A DNA stretch of 64,000 bases from Halobaculum gomorrense (GTDB taxonomy: Archaea > Halobacteriota > Halobacteria > Halobacteriales > Haloferacaceae): contig NZ_FQWV01000003.1 in the NCBI RefSeq assembly GCF_900129775.1, positions 124,001 through 188,000 on the forward strand. The letters are read 5' to 3'. Positions 1-8,137 of this stretch are shown in pieces. The first letter of the stretch is position 1. Every line of letters begins with the position of its first letter. Position numbers and translations under genes: made by a program. Under the pieces are notes generated by a model. That model did no database searches, had not been told where the DNA came from, and saw only the letters and a program-made list of their open reading frames with translations.

Positions 1-804
1 TTTTAGCTCGGAGTCTTCGATCCCGGCTTCGACACCGAGTTCCACGCGACCGACGCTGTCATGGAACAGCGTGTCGCCAGTCAGAAGCGCCGCACCCTTG
101 ACATCGAAGGAGACGCTTCCCTCGCTGTGGCCGGGCGTGTGGACGACCTCCATGTCGAGACTGCCGACTGAGACGGTCTCCCCATCCTCGACTGGCGTCG
201 CGTCGAGTGCGAGCGCATCTTTCTGGTGGAGATAGTATGGAACGTTGTGGCGGGCAGCGAGGTCTGCCGCCCCTGAAACGTGGTCCGCGTGAGCGTGTGT
301 GTCGAAGACGCCGACAATCTCGGCGTCGTACTCGTCGAGGATCGCCTCGTATTCGTCGAGATAGTGTGACGGGTCGAAGACGGCTGCTTCACCATCTGAA
401 ACGAGAACGTGCGAGAGGCAGCCCTTCCCCGGGCGTGCGACCTGAATGAGCGTGCCATCGAGATCAGCGGGCACTTGCGCGTGGCGGTGGACACGGCTCC
501 AGCCGTTCATCCCATCGGTGAGCGTCACAGCATCGTAGTCCAGCTCCTGGAGGACTTCTGTCGCGGTTTGAGAGACGACACCAGCGGCACAGACAGTGAC
601 GATTCGCTCGTCACGGGGAAGGTCTGAGAGGGCTTCCTTGGCTTGTTCAGGGTCGTCTGTTAATTGGTCGTAGACATCGACGTTGGTGCTGCCCGGGATA
701 TGCCAGTCCTCGAAATCCGCTTCGTGGCGAATGTCGAGGACGAGCGGCTCGTCATCACCATTTCGCAATTGTTCGCTGAGTTCTTCCGGCGTGATCTCCT
801 GCAT
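1..804 (-). CDS. Rhodanese plus metallo-beta-lactamase fold protein (partial)
   Basis: The reading frame is open for 268 codons from ATG at 804 to the window edge, so the C-terminus is missing. An N-terminal rhodanese domain (about residues 5-108) has its active-site Cys at 72 in VCAAGVVS. A metallo-beta-lactamase domain follows with THAHADH at 169-175, HTPGH at 222-226 and Asp in LLTGD near 244. Rhodanese-MBL fusions are usually persulfide dioxygenases or related sulfur-transfer hydrolases that act on glutathione-like persulfides in the cytoplasm. It is divergent from the HTH regulator at 894 and close to YeeE/YedE, TusA and DsrE genes, which supports a sulfur role. The true thiol substrate in a haloarchaeon is inference. 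A second homologue lies at 3853-5046. Confidence 0.88.
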   Translation of the reverse strand, partial: MQEITPEELSEQLRNGDDEPLVLDIRHEADFEDWHIPGSTNVDVYDQLTDDPEQAKEALSDLPRDERIVTVCAAGVVSQTATEVLQELDYDAVTLTDGMNGWSRVHRHAQVPADLDGTLIQVARPGKGCLSHVLVSDGEAAVFDPSHYLDEYEAILDEYDAEIVGVFDTHAHADHVSGAADLAARHNVPYYLHQKDALALDATPVEDGETVSVGSLDMEVVHTPGHSEGSVSFDVKGAALLTGDTLFHDSVGRVELGVEAGIEDSELK

Positions 805-838
805 CAGTATTCCTGAATAGAAGGTATATTTGCATATA

Positions 839-863
839 GGTGCTGCCGGACATGACCGGCACC
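839..863. promoter_or_regulatory. Inverted repeat in divergent promoter
   Basis: GGTGC-(TG)-CCGG pairs with CCGGCACC across a short centre. It lies between the rhodanese-MBL start (804, minus) and the regulator start (894, plus). A TATA-like stretch for the minus gene (TATATGCAAATATA on that strand, about 822-838) sits beside it. It is a plausible operator; no protein is known to bind it. Confidence 0.35.
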
Positions 864-872
864 GTTAATTTT

Positions 873-891
873 GACCAGTCCAAATTTGGTC
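873..891. promoter_or_regulatory. Palindromic operator candidate before HTH-10 gene
   Basis: GACCA...TGGTC encloses the perfect 10-bp palindrome CCAAATTTGG (880-889), ending three bases before the ATG at 894. A TTAATTTT stretch at 865-872 is well placed as the TATA element of a leaderless transcript. A repressor bound here would block initiation, so autoregulation is a reasonable guess. Confidence 0.4.
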
Positions 892-893
892 GT

Positions 894-1628
894 ATGAGCC
901 TGTACGAGGCCTCGATACGGGTCAAACACGAATGCCCGTACCGACGTATCTCGGAGCGATACCCCGATCTGACGATACGCGAGTGGCCGTTGAGCGACTG
1001 CCAAGTGCTCGAAATCACGACGGAGACGACGCCGACCGACGAGCTACTCGACGAGATCAACGAGATCGGCACCGTACTGTACGAATCGGCGGACGACAAC
1101 GGGTATCACGTAGTCACTCAGTCCTGTCTGTGCTCGCTCGAAGACTCCGTCATCGACCGCTTCGAGGAGCACAACTGCCTATACCAGTCACCGACGATCT
1201 ACCGCCAGGGCTGGGAGCACTACACGGTCGTCGCGTTCGACGGCGAGGACGTGCGCGAACTGCTCGAATCGCTTCGTTCCGACAGAGAGATCGAACTCCT
1301 CTCGAAGACGTCTATCTCGGAGACACAGATTCCGCATAGTATGTTGGCGCCGGCGAATCAGTTGTTCGAAGACATCACTGACCGGCAGCTAGCCGCACTC
1401 CAGTTTGCCCTCGAACGTGGCTACTACGAACAACCCCGAAAGACCTCCCTTCGTGACCTCGCCGAACAAACTGCCGTCGCTCGCTCGACGTACGAAGAAC
1501 ACCTCCGGAAGGCAGAAAACAAACTGCTCACGAATGCAGGCCAGTTCCTGCGGCTGGTCACCGCAACCTCAACGGCCGATCCACTGGGCGTCGAGAGCGG
1601 TCGAGGAACCGAACAGGCCGCGGACTAA
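894..1628 (+). CDS. Bat-like HTH-10 transcriptional regulator
   Basis: A 244-residue haloarchaeal regulator. The C-terminal part (about 175-230) has the pattern of the HTH-10 (bacterio-opsin activator type) helix-turn-helix: ITDRQLAALQFALERGYY, then TSLRDLAEQTAVARSTYEEH. The N-terminal part is the Cys-containing sensor-like region of this family (HECPYRR, TQSCLCSL). The ATG at 894 is chosen over 840 because the family starts at this MSLYEASI-type sequence and the promoter and palindrome sit directly upstream. It is divergent from the rhodanese-MBL gene and convergent with the PiT permease, so it is the best candidate local regulator of the sulfur genes. Its ligand is unknown; Cys-based redox or metal sensing is only a possibility. 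Confidence 0.85.
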   Translation: MSLYEASIRVKHECPYRRISERYPDLTIREWPLSDCQVLEITTETTPTDELLDEINEIGTVLYESADDNGYHVVTQSCLCSLEDSVIDRFEEHNCLYQSPTIYRQGWEHYTVVAFDGEDVRELLESLRSDREIELLSKTSISETQIPHSMLAPANQLFEDITDRQLAALQFALERGYYEQPRKTSLRDLAEQTAVARSTYEEHLRKAENKLLTNAGQFLRLVTATSTADPLGVESGRGTEQAAD

Positions 1629-1643
1629 CACCGTCAGCAGCGG

Positions 1644-2819
1644 CTACAGCAGCACCGTGCCAGCGACATACGCGAGCGCGAACGAGAGAACGAACGACCC
1701 AACCCACGCTCCCACGGTCATACCGATTTTTCGGGCATCCACCGCCGCCCGCCCGCCGACGGCGGCGCCGCTCCCGATGATAGCGCTGACGACGATCTCG
1801 TTGAACGAGACGGGAACGCCGAGCAGGACGGCCAGCTGTGCAATCAGGAACGAGGGGACGAGCGCCGAGATGGAGCGCCGCGGCCCCAACGACGAGTAGT
1901 CCTGCGCCAGCGATTTGATCATCCGGGGCGCCCCCGTCCACGAGCCGACGAGCATCCCCAAACCACCGCCAACAAGTACGGCGAACGTCGAAACCATCCC
2001 GATCTCGTCAAGCAGCGGGAGCAACGGACCAACGGCGAGCCCGACCTGGCTCCCGCCCGCGGAGAACGCCACGAGCGATCCGAGCGCCAATAATACCCGA
2101 CGCAGACCGCCGCGTTCGTCACGGCTGATATCCCACCAGACGACAGCTGCGATAGCCAGCGCCGTGAGGACGGTAATTCCGAACGCCGATGCGAGCCCGT
2201 CGACCGCCAGCACTCGCTGTCCGAGCCCGCGGACAGTTCCCGCCGCGCTCCCTTCACCGAGAAAGCTGAACTGGACGTTCACGAGGACGGCCCCGACGAG
2301 GCCGGCAAGGACAGGGATACTGTACCGTTCAGGGACGCCGGAACGCGGGAGGAGGCTCGCGATGGTGAACGCGATCCCGCCACCGACGAACGGCGTCAAC
2401 ACCCAGACGGCGGCGATCTGCTGGTACTTCGACCAGACCGGTGTCCCGCCGAGTGCGAGGCCGACCCCGATGACGGCGCCGGTCACGGTGAACGCCGTCG
2501 CGATCGGATAGCCGGTCGTGATGCCGACCGCCATCAGCCCCGCACCCAACACGAGCACGAGGATGACCCCGGCGACGGGCAGGCTGATGCCGCCGACGAG
2601 GCCGCTCCCGACGGCTTCCGAGACGTTGCCACCCTGGATAACGGCACCGGCGAAGCCGAAAATCCCGACGAGCAGCGCGGCGCGCATCGTCGCGATGGCG
2701 TTCGCCCCGACAGCAGGGGCGTACGGCGTGGCGCCGCTCGACCCGGCACCGATGACCCACGCCATGAACAGGCTGGCGAGTGCTGCCCCGGTGAAGAGGG
2801 CGATGAGAGCGGGGTCCAT
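1644..2819 (-). CDS. PiT-family inorganic anion permease
   Basis: A 391-residue integral membrane protein with about ten hydrophobic segments and the paired inverted repeats of the PHO4/PiT family. GANAIATMRAALLVG near the N-terminus and an N-E-rich turn with SFNEIVVSAIIGSG in the C-terminal half match the duplicated GANDxAN-type signatures in degenerate form. PiT proteins carry phosphate, but the CysP branch carries sulfate or thiosulfate. This gene is last in a minus-strand set of MBL-rhodanese, YeeE/YedE and YeeE/YedE genes with 8-9 nt gaps, so import of an inorganic sulfur anion is the more likely job. Phosphate remains possible. It ends with TAG, so amber is an ordinary stop here. Confidence 0.82.
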   Translation of the reverse strand: MDPALIALFTGAALASLFMAWVIGAGSSGATPYAPAVGANAIATMRAALLVGIFGFAGAVIQGGNVSEAVGSGLVGGISLPVAGVILVLVLGAGLMAVGITTGYPIATAFTVTGAVIGVGLALGGTPVWSKYQQIAAVWVLTPFVGGGIAFTIASLLPRSGVPERYSIPVLAGLVGAVLVNVQFSFLGEGSAAGTVRGLGQRVLAVDGLASAFGITVLTALAIAAVVWWDISRDERGGLRRVLLALGSLVAFSAGGSQVGLAVGPLLPLLDEIGMVSTFAVLVGGGLGMLVGSWTGAPRMIKSLAQDYSSLGPRRSISALVPSFLIAQLAVLLGVPVSFNEIVVSAIIGSGAAVGGRAAVDARKIGMTVGAWVGSFVLSFALAYVAGTVLL

Positions 2820-2828
2820 AGAAGTGGG

Positions 2829-3287
2829 TTAGTCTGCGCCCGTCGCGGCGGCGTCACGTGCCTGACGCTGGCTCCGCCAGTAGCCCTGTGCGTACGCGCC
2901 GACGAACATCCCGGCGAGCGCCCAGAGGATGGTGATGTTACCGGTACCGAGGCTGGCGTAGGCCGCACCGGGACAGATGCCGGAGAGCCCCCAGCCGACG
3001 CCGAAGATGGCGCCACCGACGAGGACGTTTCTGTCGAACGGCTTCAACCGCCGTTCGTACCGGTCGCCAGTCAGCGGCGCGGTGTCTCGAATCCGTGGCA
3101 TCACCGCGAAGGCAATGCCGGAGACGATGGCCGCACCGAACATGACGAACAGCAGGCCGAAGTCCTCGAACTGGAGGAAGTTCAACACGACTTCCGGCCG
3201 CGCCATCTGGCTGAAGCCGAGTCCGAATCCGAAGATCAGGCCGCCGACGAGGATCAGCGGCTTGAACAGCGGATGTCGATCCGCCAT
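2829..3287 (-). CDS. YeeE/YedE family sulfur transport protein (half 2)
   Basis: A 152-residue membrane protein with four hydrophobic helices. GLSGICPGAAYASLG (about 107-121) is the conserved Cys-containing pore motif of YeeE/YedE proteins, which take up thiosulfate in bacteria. The start at 3287 is used because it overlaps the upstream stop as TAATG. Upstream in-frame ATGs would give a non-conserved extension through the neighbouring gene. Together with the 185-residue protein just upstream it makes a split two-gene YeeE/YedE pair, probably a heteromeric channel. Delivery of sulfur to rhodanese and TusA partners is inferred from context. Confidence 0.85.
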   Translation of the reverse strand: MADRHPLFKPLILVGGLIFGFGLGFSQMARPEVVLNFLQFEDFGLLFVMFGAAIVSGIAFAVMPRIRDTAPLTGDRYERRLKPFDRNVLVGGAIFGVGWGLSGICPGAAYASLGTGNITILWALAGMFVGAYAQGYWRSQRQARDAAATGAD

Positions 3288-3844
3288 TACGGACTCACCC
3301 CCAGCGCTGCCACGAGTTGTGCGGTCCCGATGGCGACCAGCAGGAACGTCGCCACCCCGACGATGGACGTCTTCGACGCCGACCCGACGCCGCAGACGCC
3401 GTGTCCGGACGTACAGCCCTTCCCGACTCGGGTACCGATCCCGACGAGGATGCCGCCGAGGAACAGCCGCCACGGCTGGACGTCGGTCAGCCACAGCGTG
3501 ATACCGGCGAGTTCGTAGGTCCGACCGGTGGAGCCAGCTCGATAAAGCGACGTCGTGATGACGCCAGACTGGACCGTCACCGCGAACACCGCGGCACCGA
3601 GGATGATGCCGAGGGTGAACACGACGCGCCAGTCACGGGAGCCCACGTACCGCTGGAAGCGCGACTGGTCCGAGACGTACGACAGCGTCGACTCGAGGAA
3701 CGTGCTCGCGCCGGCCGGGATACCCGTGCCCACGTAGATCACGACCGCACCGAGGCCGACCAGCAGGCCGCCGATAGCGTAGCGACTGATCCCGTTGGGG
3801 AACAGCTCGGCGGCCAGCTGGAGGACGAGTGGATCAGTCACCAT
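3287..3844 (-). CDS. YeeE/YedE family sulfur transport protein (half 1)
   Basis: A 185-residue protein with about five membrane segments. GKGCTSGHGVCG (about 141-152) is the hallmark Cys motif of the YeeE/YedE N-terminal half. YeeE pores pass thiosulfate along paired Cys residues. The gene starts 8 nt after the stop of the MBL-rhodanese gene and its TAA overlaps the ATG of the second YeeE half by one base, so the four minus-strand genes from 5046 to 1644 form one operon. The split into two short proteins matches the arrangement common in archaea. Confidence 0.88.
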   Translation of the reverse strand: MVTDPLVLQLAAELFPNGISRYAIGGLLVGLGAVVIYVGTGIPAGASTFLESTLSYVSDQSRFQRYVGSRDWRVVFTLGIILGAAVFAVTVQSGVITTSLYRAGSTGRTYELAGITLWLTDVQPWRLFLGGILVGIGTRVGKGCTSGHGVCGVGSASKTSIVGVATFLLVAIGTAQLVAALGVSP

Positions 3845-3852
3845 TGGCGGTA

Positions 3853-5046
3853 TTAGTCACCCGCGAGGGATTCCTGGCTCGCAGCACAGTTGTTCGGCCC
3901 GAGTTCGAGCGTGAACGCCTCGTCGTCGTCGACGGCGTTCTGCCCGAGGTTCGTCGCGATGATGTCCTCGTAATTGGCCGGGCGGGGCGGCATGTCCGAG
4001 AGGACGAGCTCGACGAAGTCGTCCTCGTCCATCGTCAAGGCGTCCATCTCCTCGACGAGGTCACCGATGGGCGCGGTGTAGGTTCCGTCTGCGGCGGGTT
4101 CGGCGGCGTCGCTGAAGTGGGCGCCACCGATGAGCGTCTCGTCGGAAAGCGTCAGGACGCGCTCCTGTAGCGACTCGTAGAGCATCCGGGCCGCGTCGGG
4201 CGCGCCATCGTCGCCCTCTTCGAGGTCGGGGCGGGCGACGCTCTCGATGAACAGCCCGTCGCCGGTCGCAAGCAGGCTGTCGTCGACGAGGTAGGAGGTC
4301 ATTCCGGTCGTGTGGCCGGGCGTGTGGACGGCCTCGATGGTGGCGTCACCGACGTCGAATGTGTCGCCGTCGGCAGCGGTCGTCAGTTCGTCCGCGTACG
4401 TGATACCACGGTCGACCGCAGCCTCGGGGATGACTCCCTCGACGTCTTCATCGTCGAGGTTGCGCACGCCCGAGATGTGGTCGGCGTGGACGTGGGTGTC
4501 CAGCGCGTATTTCAGGTCGACACCGAGGTCGTCGGCGTCCTCGAGATAGCGGTCGGTGAACGTCCGCAGCGGGTCGATGATCGCAGCCTCACCGTCATCG
4601 TACAGCATGTAGCCGAGACAGCCCGAAGAGGGCCGCTGGTACTGTAGCAGCGTGCCGGCGCCGTCGTAGCGCTCGACTTCGACGGCCTCGTAGATGCTCG
4701 CCCAGCCGTTCATTCCATCTTCGAGGTGGTTGACGTCGTAGCCGCGTTCCGCGAGCGTACCCGCGACGTACTCGCTGGCCCCGCCCTTCGCGCACAGGAC
4801 GGTCACCTCGCGGTCAGCCGGGATTTGCTCGAGGACGTCCTCGTCGATCTCCTCGTCGAGGAACTCGAAGTACGGGACGTTGATCGACGTGACGTTGTCG
4901 CCGTCGATACGCCATTCCTCGTAGTCCGATTGCATACGCGCGTCGAGGAGCGTGACGTCCTCGCCGGCGTCGATACGGTCCTTCAGCGTGTCCGGGTCGA
5001 CGGATTCAACGTCGGCGTCCGGAGTCGGGAAGTCGTCGGCGTCCAT
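3853..5046 (-). CDS. Rhodanese plus metallo-beta-lactamase fold protein
   Basis: A complete 397-residue protein. The rhodanese domain (about 15-118) has active-site Cys85 in VLCAKGGASEYVA. The MBL domain (about 128-360) has THVHADH at 184-190, HTPGH at 241-245 and LLATGDGLF near 259-267, which supply the metal ligands. The C-terminal tail ends GPNNCAASQESLAGD, which is typical of haloarchaeal members. The expected activity is persulfide oxidation or sulfur transfer. It leads the operon with both YeeE halves and the PiT permease. A CACAATAC-type element lies at 5109-5119, and the divergent gene is tusA. It is related to, but clearly diverged from, the protein at 1-804. Confidence 0.9.
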   Translation of the reverse strand: MDADDFPTPDADVESVDPDTLKDRIDAGEDVTLLDARMQSDYEEWRIDGDNVTSINVPYFEFLDEEIDEDVLEQIPADREVTVLCAKGGASEYVAGTLAERGYDVNHLEDGMNGWASIYEAVEVERYDGAGTLLQYQRPSSGCLGYMLYDDGEAAIIDPLRTFTDRYLEDADDLGVDLKYALDTHVHADHISGVRNLDDEDVEGVIPEAAVDRGITYADELTTAADGDTFDVGDATIEAVHTPGHTTGMTSYLVDDSLLATGDGLFIESVARPDLEEGDDGAPDAARMLYESLQERVLTLSDETLIGGAHFSDAAEPAADGTYTAPIGDLVEEMDALTMDEDDFVELVLSDMPPRPANYEDIIATNLGQNAVDDDEAFTLELGPNNCAASQESLAGD

Positions 5047-5108
5047 GTTGTGCAGTCGCTTCTACCGGGTGGACGTACAAAAGCATTCGCATAGTAATTC
5101 CTAATCTG

Positions 5109-5119
5109 AACAATACTGT
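5109..5119. promoter_or_regulatory. CAATAC element upstream of MBL-rhodanese operon
   Basis: AACAATACTGT lies 63-73 nt upstream of the ATG at 5046. It shares the CAATAC core with sites at 5253, 7993, 10229, 10736 and 14365, all in this low-GC island. It is a candidate regulator site. Confidence 0.4.
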
Positions 5120-5252
5120 GGCGGTGGCTCCACGCTCTGAGAGTAGCTATTTCGCACTTATACCGTCCTTCGAACCCTTATGGCCGAGAAAGTGTGGAGA
5201 ATAGTAGTTTGTAGCCTTCACAAGAATCGACAATCTTTTACTTGAGCGGGGG

Positions 5253-5260
5253 GTATTGTG
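5253..5260. promoter_or_regulatory. GTATTGTG element upstream of tusA
   Basis: GTATTGTG (reverse complement CACAATAC) lies 38 nt before the tusA ATG at 5298, at or just above the expected TATA position for a leaderless transcript. It is the same word as at 7993 and 10736. Confidence 0.45.
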
Positions 5261-5297
5261 CGTTAGCTCCAATACAGACTACCGGAGCAGATACCCA

Positions 5298-5543
5298 ATG
5301 AGTGCTGAATTCGACATCACGGAGACGCTCGACGTCAAGGGTGCATCGTGTCCCATGCCAGTTGTGAAGACGAAGTCCGCCATCGACGACCTCGCCGAAG
5401 GTGAGATCCTCGAAGTGCTGGCGACCGATCCGGGAAGTATGAGTGACATCGACGGGTGGGCGTCCGGCACCGACGGCGTCGAACTCGTCGACCAGGAGGA
5501 AGGCGACGACGTGTACACACACTACATCCGCAAGACGGAGTAA
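5298..5543 (+). CDS. tusA: TusA-type sulfur carrier protein
   Basis: An 81-residue SirA/TusA-fold protein with the signature GASCPMPVVKTK; Cys18 is the sulfur-carrying residue. TusA proteins accept a persulfide from a rhodanese or desulfurase and pass it to DsrE-type partners for tRNA thiolation, cofactor synthesis or sulfur oxidation. The ATG at 5298 places the start just ahead of the first strand; the earlier ATG at 5256 would sit at the regulatory word. It is two nt upstream of the dsrE-like gene, so the two are almost certainly co-transcribed and work as a relay. Confidence 0.92.
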   Translation: MSAEFDITETLDVKGASCPMPVVKTKSAIDDLAEGEILEVLATDPGSMSDIDGWASGTDGVELVDQEEGDDVYTHYIRKTE

Positions 5544-5545
5544 CG

Positions 5546-6118
5546 ATGAGCACGGACACACCTGACGCGACGGTCGACGACACGCCGTCCCGTGCGGAGC
5601 TGGCCGCACGCGTGGACGAACTGGAGGACGCTCTCGCCGAGGCGACCGACCAGGACGACACCAAGAAGATGAGCATCATCTCGACGAAAGGGACGCTGGA
5701 CATGGCGTACCCGCCGCTCATCCTCGCTAGCACTGCGGCCGCGTTCGACTACGAGGTGACCGTCTTCCACACGTTCTGGGGGCTGGACATCCTCCACGAG
5801 GAACGCTCGAAGAGCCTGAAACTCAGCTCCGTCGGCAACCCCAACATGCCTGTCCCGAACGCCGTCGCAGCACTCCCGGGAATGGACCGCGTGACCACGA
5901 AGATGATGGAAAAGAAGATTGCGGACAACGACACGGCCACGATCGAGGAACTCATCGAGACGAGCCTCGATATGGGCGTGGAGTTCCAGGCCTGCCAGAT
6001 GACCATCGACCTGATGGATTACGACGAGGCCGACTTCTACGACGGAGTTACCACCGGCGTCGGCGCGGCGACCGCGCTCCAGGACATGGCGGACGCCGAC
6101 ATCCAACTCCTCGTCTAA
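5546..6118 (+). CDS. DsrE/DsrF-like sulfur carrier (DsrE2 type)
   Basis: A 190-residue protein with a charged N-terminal coiled segment (about 15-38), then a DsrE fold beginning KMSIISTKGTLDMAYPPL. Cys150 in VEFQACQMT is the only well-placed cysteine and corresponds to the conserved sulfur-binding Cys of DsrE2 proteins (ACxM motif). DsrE2 works with TusA and rhodanese in moving sulfane sulfur. The gene begins 2 nt after tusA. A broken HalOD1 reading frame follows 6 nt downstream. Confidence 0.88.
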   Translation: MSTDTPDATVDDTPSRAELAARVDELEDALAEATDQDDTKKMSIISTKGTLDMAYPPLILASTAAAFDYEVTVFHTFWGLDILHEERSKSLKLSSVGNPNMPVPNAVAALPGMDRVTTKMMEKKIADNDTATIEELIETSLDMGVEFQACQMTIDLMDYDEADFYDGVTTGVGAATALQDMADADIQLLV

Positions 6119-6124
6119 CCGTCG

Positions 6125-6346
6125 ATGAACAAGCTCGAAAGCCCGATTCCTCAGATCGTCGCCGCCGTCGCAGAGGTAGAGGGCATCGAACCAGTCGCAC
6201 TCGACCCGCCGCTAGCCAAGGTCGTCGATCCGGATGTAGTAGAACGGTTGGTCGAGTAGTCGACGGCGTCCGACCTCGAAGTTCAATTCGCGTATCGTTG
6301 TCACGACGTCGTCGTCGACGACAGCGGTCGCGTACAGGTCGAGTGA
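6125..6346 (+). pseudogene. HalOD1 output-domain protein with in-frame amber stop
   Basis: From ATG 6125 the frame reads 44 codons (MNKLESPIPQIVAAVAEVEG then EPVALDPPL and VVDPDVVERLVE), meets TAG at 6257-6259, and continues in the same frame for 28 codons (DLEVQFAYRCHDVVVDDSG) to TGA at 6344-6346. The two halves together have the length (about 73 residues) and pattern of the stand-alone haloarchaeal HalOD1 domain, a presumed signal-output or protein-interaction module. It lies 6 nt after dsrE and was probably co-transcribed. One base change explains the stop. The 44-residue product would lack the second half of the domain, so loss of function is likely. Confidence 0.75.
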
Positions 6347-6470
6347 AACAGACAGCATTTCTCTTCGATAGCGGTATCCACCGATGGCCACTCCAGCAGC
6401 GGCGTTCGATTTCCATGAGTAGACGCTGCGGAGCGGTGAGAACGGGGCACGGCGGAGAACGGCGGTCGAG

Positions 6471-7589
6471 TCAGGTCCACTCCGATTCGAGGGCGTCCAG
6501 CAGCTGCTCGACTTCGGCGTGAGTGTTGACCGCGTGGACCGACGCACGGACGGCGGCCGGCGTCGGCAAGGCACGAATGATAATCCCCTCCGATGCGAGG
6601 CGGTCGACCGTCGCTTCGGGGTCGTTTACGTCGATGGTCACAAGTCCAGACTCGGGGTCTACAGGACTGAGAAGCCGATCGTCGGGGACGCCTGTGGTAA
6701 GCTGGTCGGCCAATTCCCGGATCCGGCCAGCGATACGCTCCACGCCGACCTCGTCAATCGCATCAATGGCCTCAGTCAGGGCGACGTGTGGCGCCGGGTT
6801 GGCCGAGCCGACCTCGAATCGGCGGGCGCCAGCTGCGAACTCGTAGGGATCTTCAGTCGGCGTTTTGACGCTTCGGTAGCCGACTGTGGCGGGCGTGAGG
6901 GAGTCAGCGACGTTGCGGTCGACGTAGAGGAAACCACCACCCCACAGCCCCAGCAGCCACTTGTGACCGGCCGCCGCGACGGCGTCTGCACCCCACTCGC
7001 CGACGTCCATCGGGAGCTGTCCCGGCACTTGCACGGCGTCGACGAGCGCGAACGCGCCTGCGTCGTGGGCGATGTCGACGAGGTCGGCGACGGGCAGCTG
7101 GGTACCGTGTGTCCAGGTGACCGCGCTGAAACAGGCCAGTCGCGCGTCGGCGACGGCCTCGGCGAAGGCGTCGCGATCGACGCGGCCGTCCTCGGTCTCG
7201 ACGACGCGAACCTCGACGCCCGTCTGTTCCAGGCGTTGCCACGGGAGCATCCCGGCGGGGTGCTCGAGGTCGGTTCGCACGACAGTATCGCCGGGCTCCC
7301 AGTCGATGGCGGTCGCAACGGTGTTGATGCCAGCGGTCGTGCTCTCCGTGAGCGCGATCTCGTCGTCGTCCGCACCGACGAACCTGGCGACGCGCTCCCG
7401 CACGCGGTCGTATGTGTCGAACGCCACCTCGTAGGGGTCGTTTCGCGTGTTCGTCTCGTACTCGTGTGACCGGATGAACTCATCAGCAGCCTCGACGACG
7501 TACTGTGGGCTCGGGCCGTGAGCACCAAAATTCAGGTAGACGTCGTCGTGTAGTGCGGGCGTGTCAGCGCGGAGTTCAATGGGAGTCAT
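6471..7589 (-). CDS. Class V aminotransferase / cysteine-desulfurase-like enzyme
   Basis: A 372-residue PLP enzyme of fold type I. Asp184 in LVDAVQVPG and Lys210 in AAAGHKWLLG match the PLP-pyridine-binding Asp and Schiff-base Lys. TESTTAGINTVA near 81-92 is the phosphate-binding loop. The family includes cysteine desulfurases, selenocysteine lyases and isopenicillin-N epimerase-like proteins. I see no mobile-loop catalytic Cys in the C-terminal half, so classical NifS/IscS desulfurase activity is unproven. Position between the TusA-DsrE set and thioredoxin suggests that it supplies sulfur or processes a sulfur amino acid. It is 17 nt downstream of the thioredoxin gene stop on the same strand. 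Confidence 0.85.
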   Translation of the reverse strand: MTPIELRADTPALHDDVYLNFGAHGPSPQYVVEAADEFIRSHEYETNTRNDPYEVAFDTYDRVRERVARFVGADDDEIALTESTTAGINTVATAIDWEPGDTVVRTDLEHPAGMLPWQRLEQTGVEVRVVETEDGRVDRDAFAEAVADARLACFSAVTWTHGTQLPVADLVDIAHDAGAFALVDAVQVPGQLPMDVGEWGADAVAAAGHKWLLGLWGGGFLYVDRNVADSLTPATVGYRSVKTPTEDPYEFAAGARRFEVGSANPAPHVALTEAIDAIDEVGVERIAGRIRELADQLTTGVPDDRLLSPVDPESGLVTIDVNDPEATVDRLASEGIIIRALPTPAAVRASVHAVNTHAEVEQLLDALESEWT

Positions 7590-7606
7590 CGATTGTGTAT
7601 CGTACG

Positions 7607-7948
7607 TTAGTCGCTGTACGTCGCGATCAGTTCGCGGAGTGACTGCTCGGTTTGGCCACCCCGGAGCTGTTTCACCGGCTGGCCGTCCGCGAACAGAACG
7701 AACGTGGGAGCGCTCTGGGCACCGAACTCGATCGCTGTTTCGAGGTGAGATTCGATATCAATCATTGCGACCGCTGTATCCGTGTCTGCTGTGATCGTTT
7801 CGAGCATCGGCTTCATTCGCTGGCATGTGCCACACCACTCCGTGAAGAATTCCACAAGGGTGACGCCGGTGTCTTCGACCACCGATTCGATATCATCGTC
7901 ATCGCCAAGCGAGATCACACTACCCGTCTCTGCGATTTTGATTGCCAT
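7607..7948 (-). CDS. Thioredoxin
   Basis: A 113-residue thioredoxin with WCGTC (Cys39, Cys42) and the cis-Pro region SAPTFVLF. The dithiol active site reduces disulfides or persulfides. WCGTC differs from the WCGPC of standard thioredoxin and implies a shifted redox potential. It is the first gene of a two-gene unit with the class V aminotransferase. A CACAATACTAATATGGG element lies at 7993-8009, 45 nt upstream of the ATG. Reduction of a rhodanese, DsrE or TusA persulfide is a reasonable role in this setting. Confidence 0.93.
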   Translation of the reverse strand: MAIKIAETGSVISLGDDDDIESVVEDTGVTLVEFFTEWCGTCQRMKPMLETITADTDTAVAMIDIESHLETAIEFGAQSAPTFVLFADGQPVKQLRGGQTEQSLRELIATYSD

Positions 7949-7992
7949 TAGAGACGCTACGTGCCGAGCGGTTAATAGTCTTGGGATTACTC

Positions 7993-8009
7993 CACAATAC
8001 TAATATGGG
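7993..8009. promoter_or_regulatory. CACAATAC element upstream of thioredoxin
   Basis: CACAATACTAATATGGG lies 45-61 nt upstream of the thioredoxin ATG (7948). The CACAATACTA part is shared with the site at 10736. CTAATAT may contribute to the core promoter. Confidence 0.45.
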
Positions 8010-8137
8010 CCTGTGAGAAGACCGACCGGCGCGACAAATATCGTCATCAACGCCCAACATATCTACCTGAATCTTCTTTACTGAACAGGCTGCCACTGGA
8101 GACTATCTGACGGCAGGCCAATCACAGCGGAGATTCG

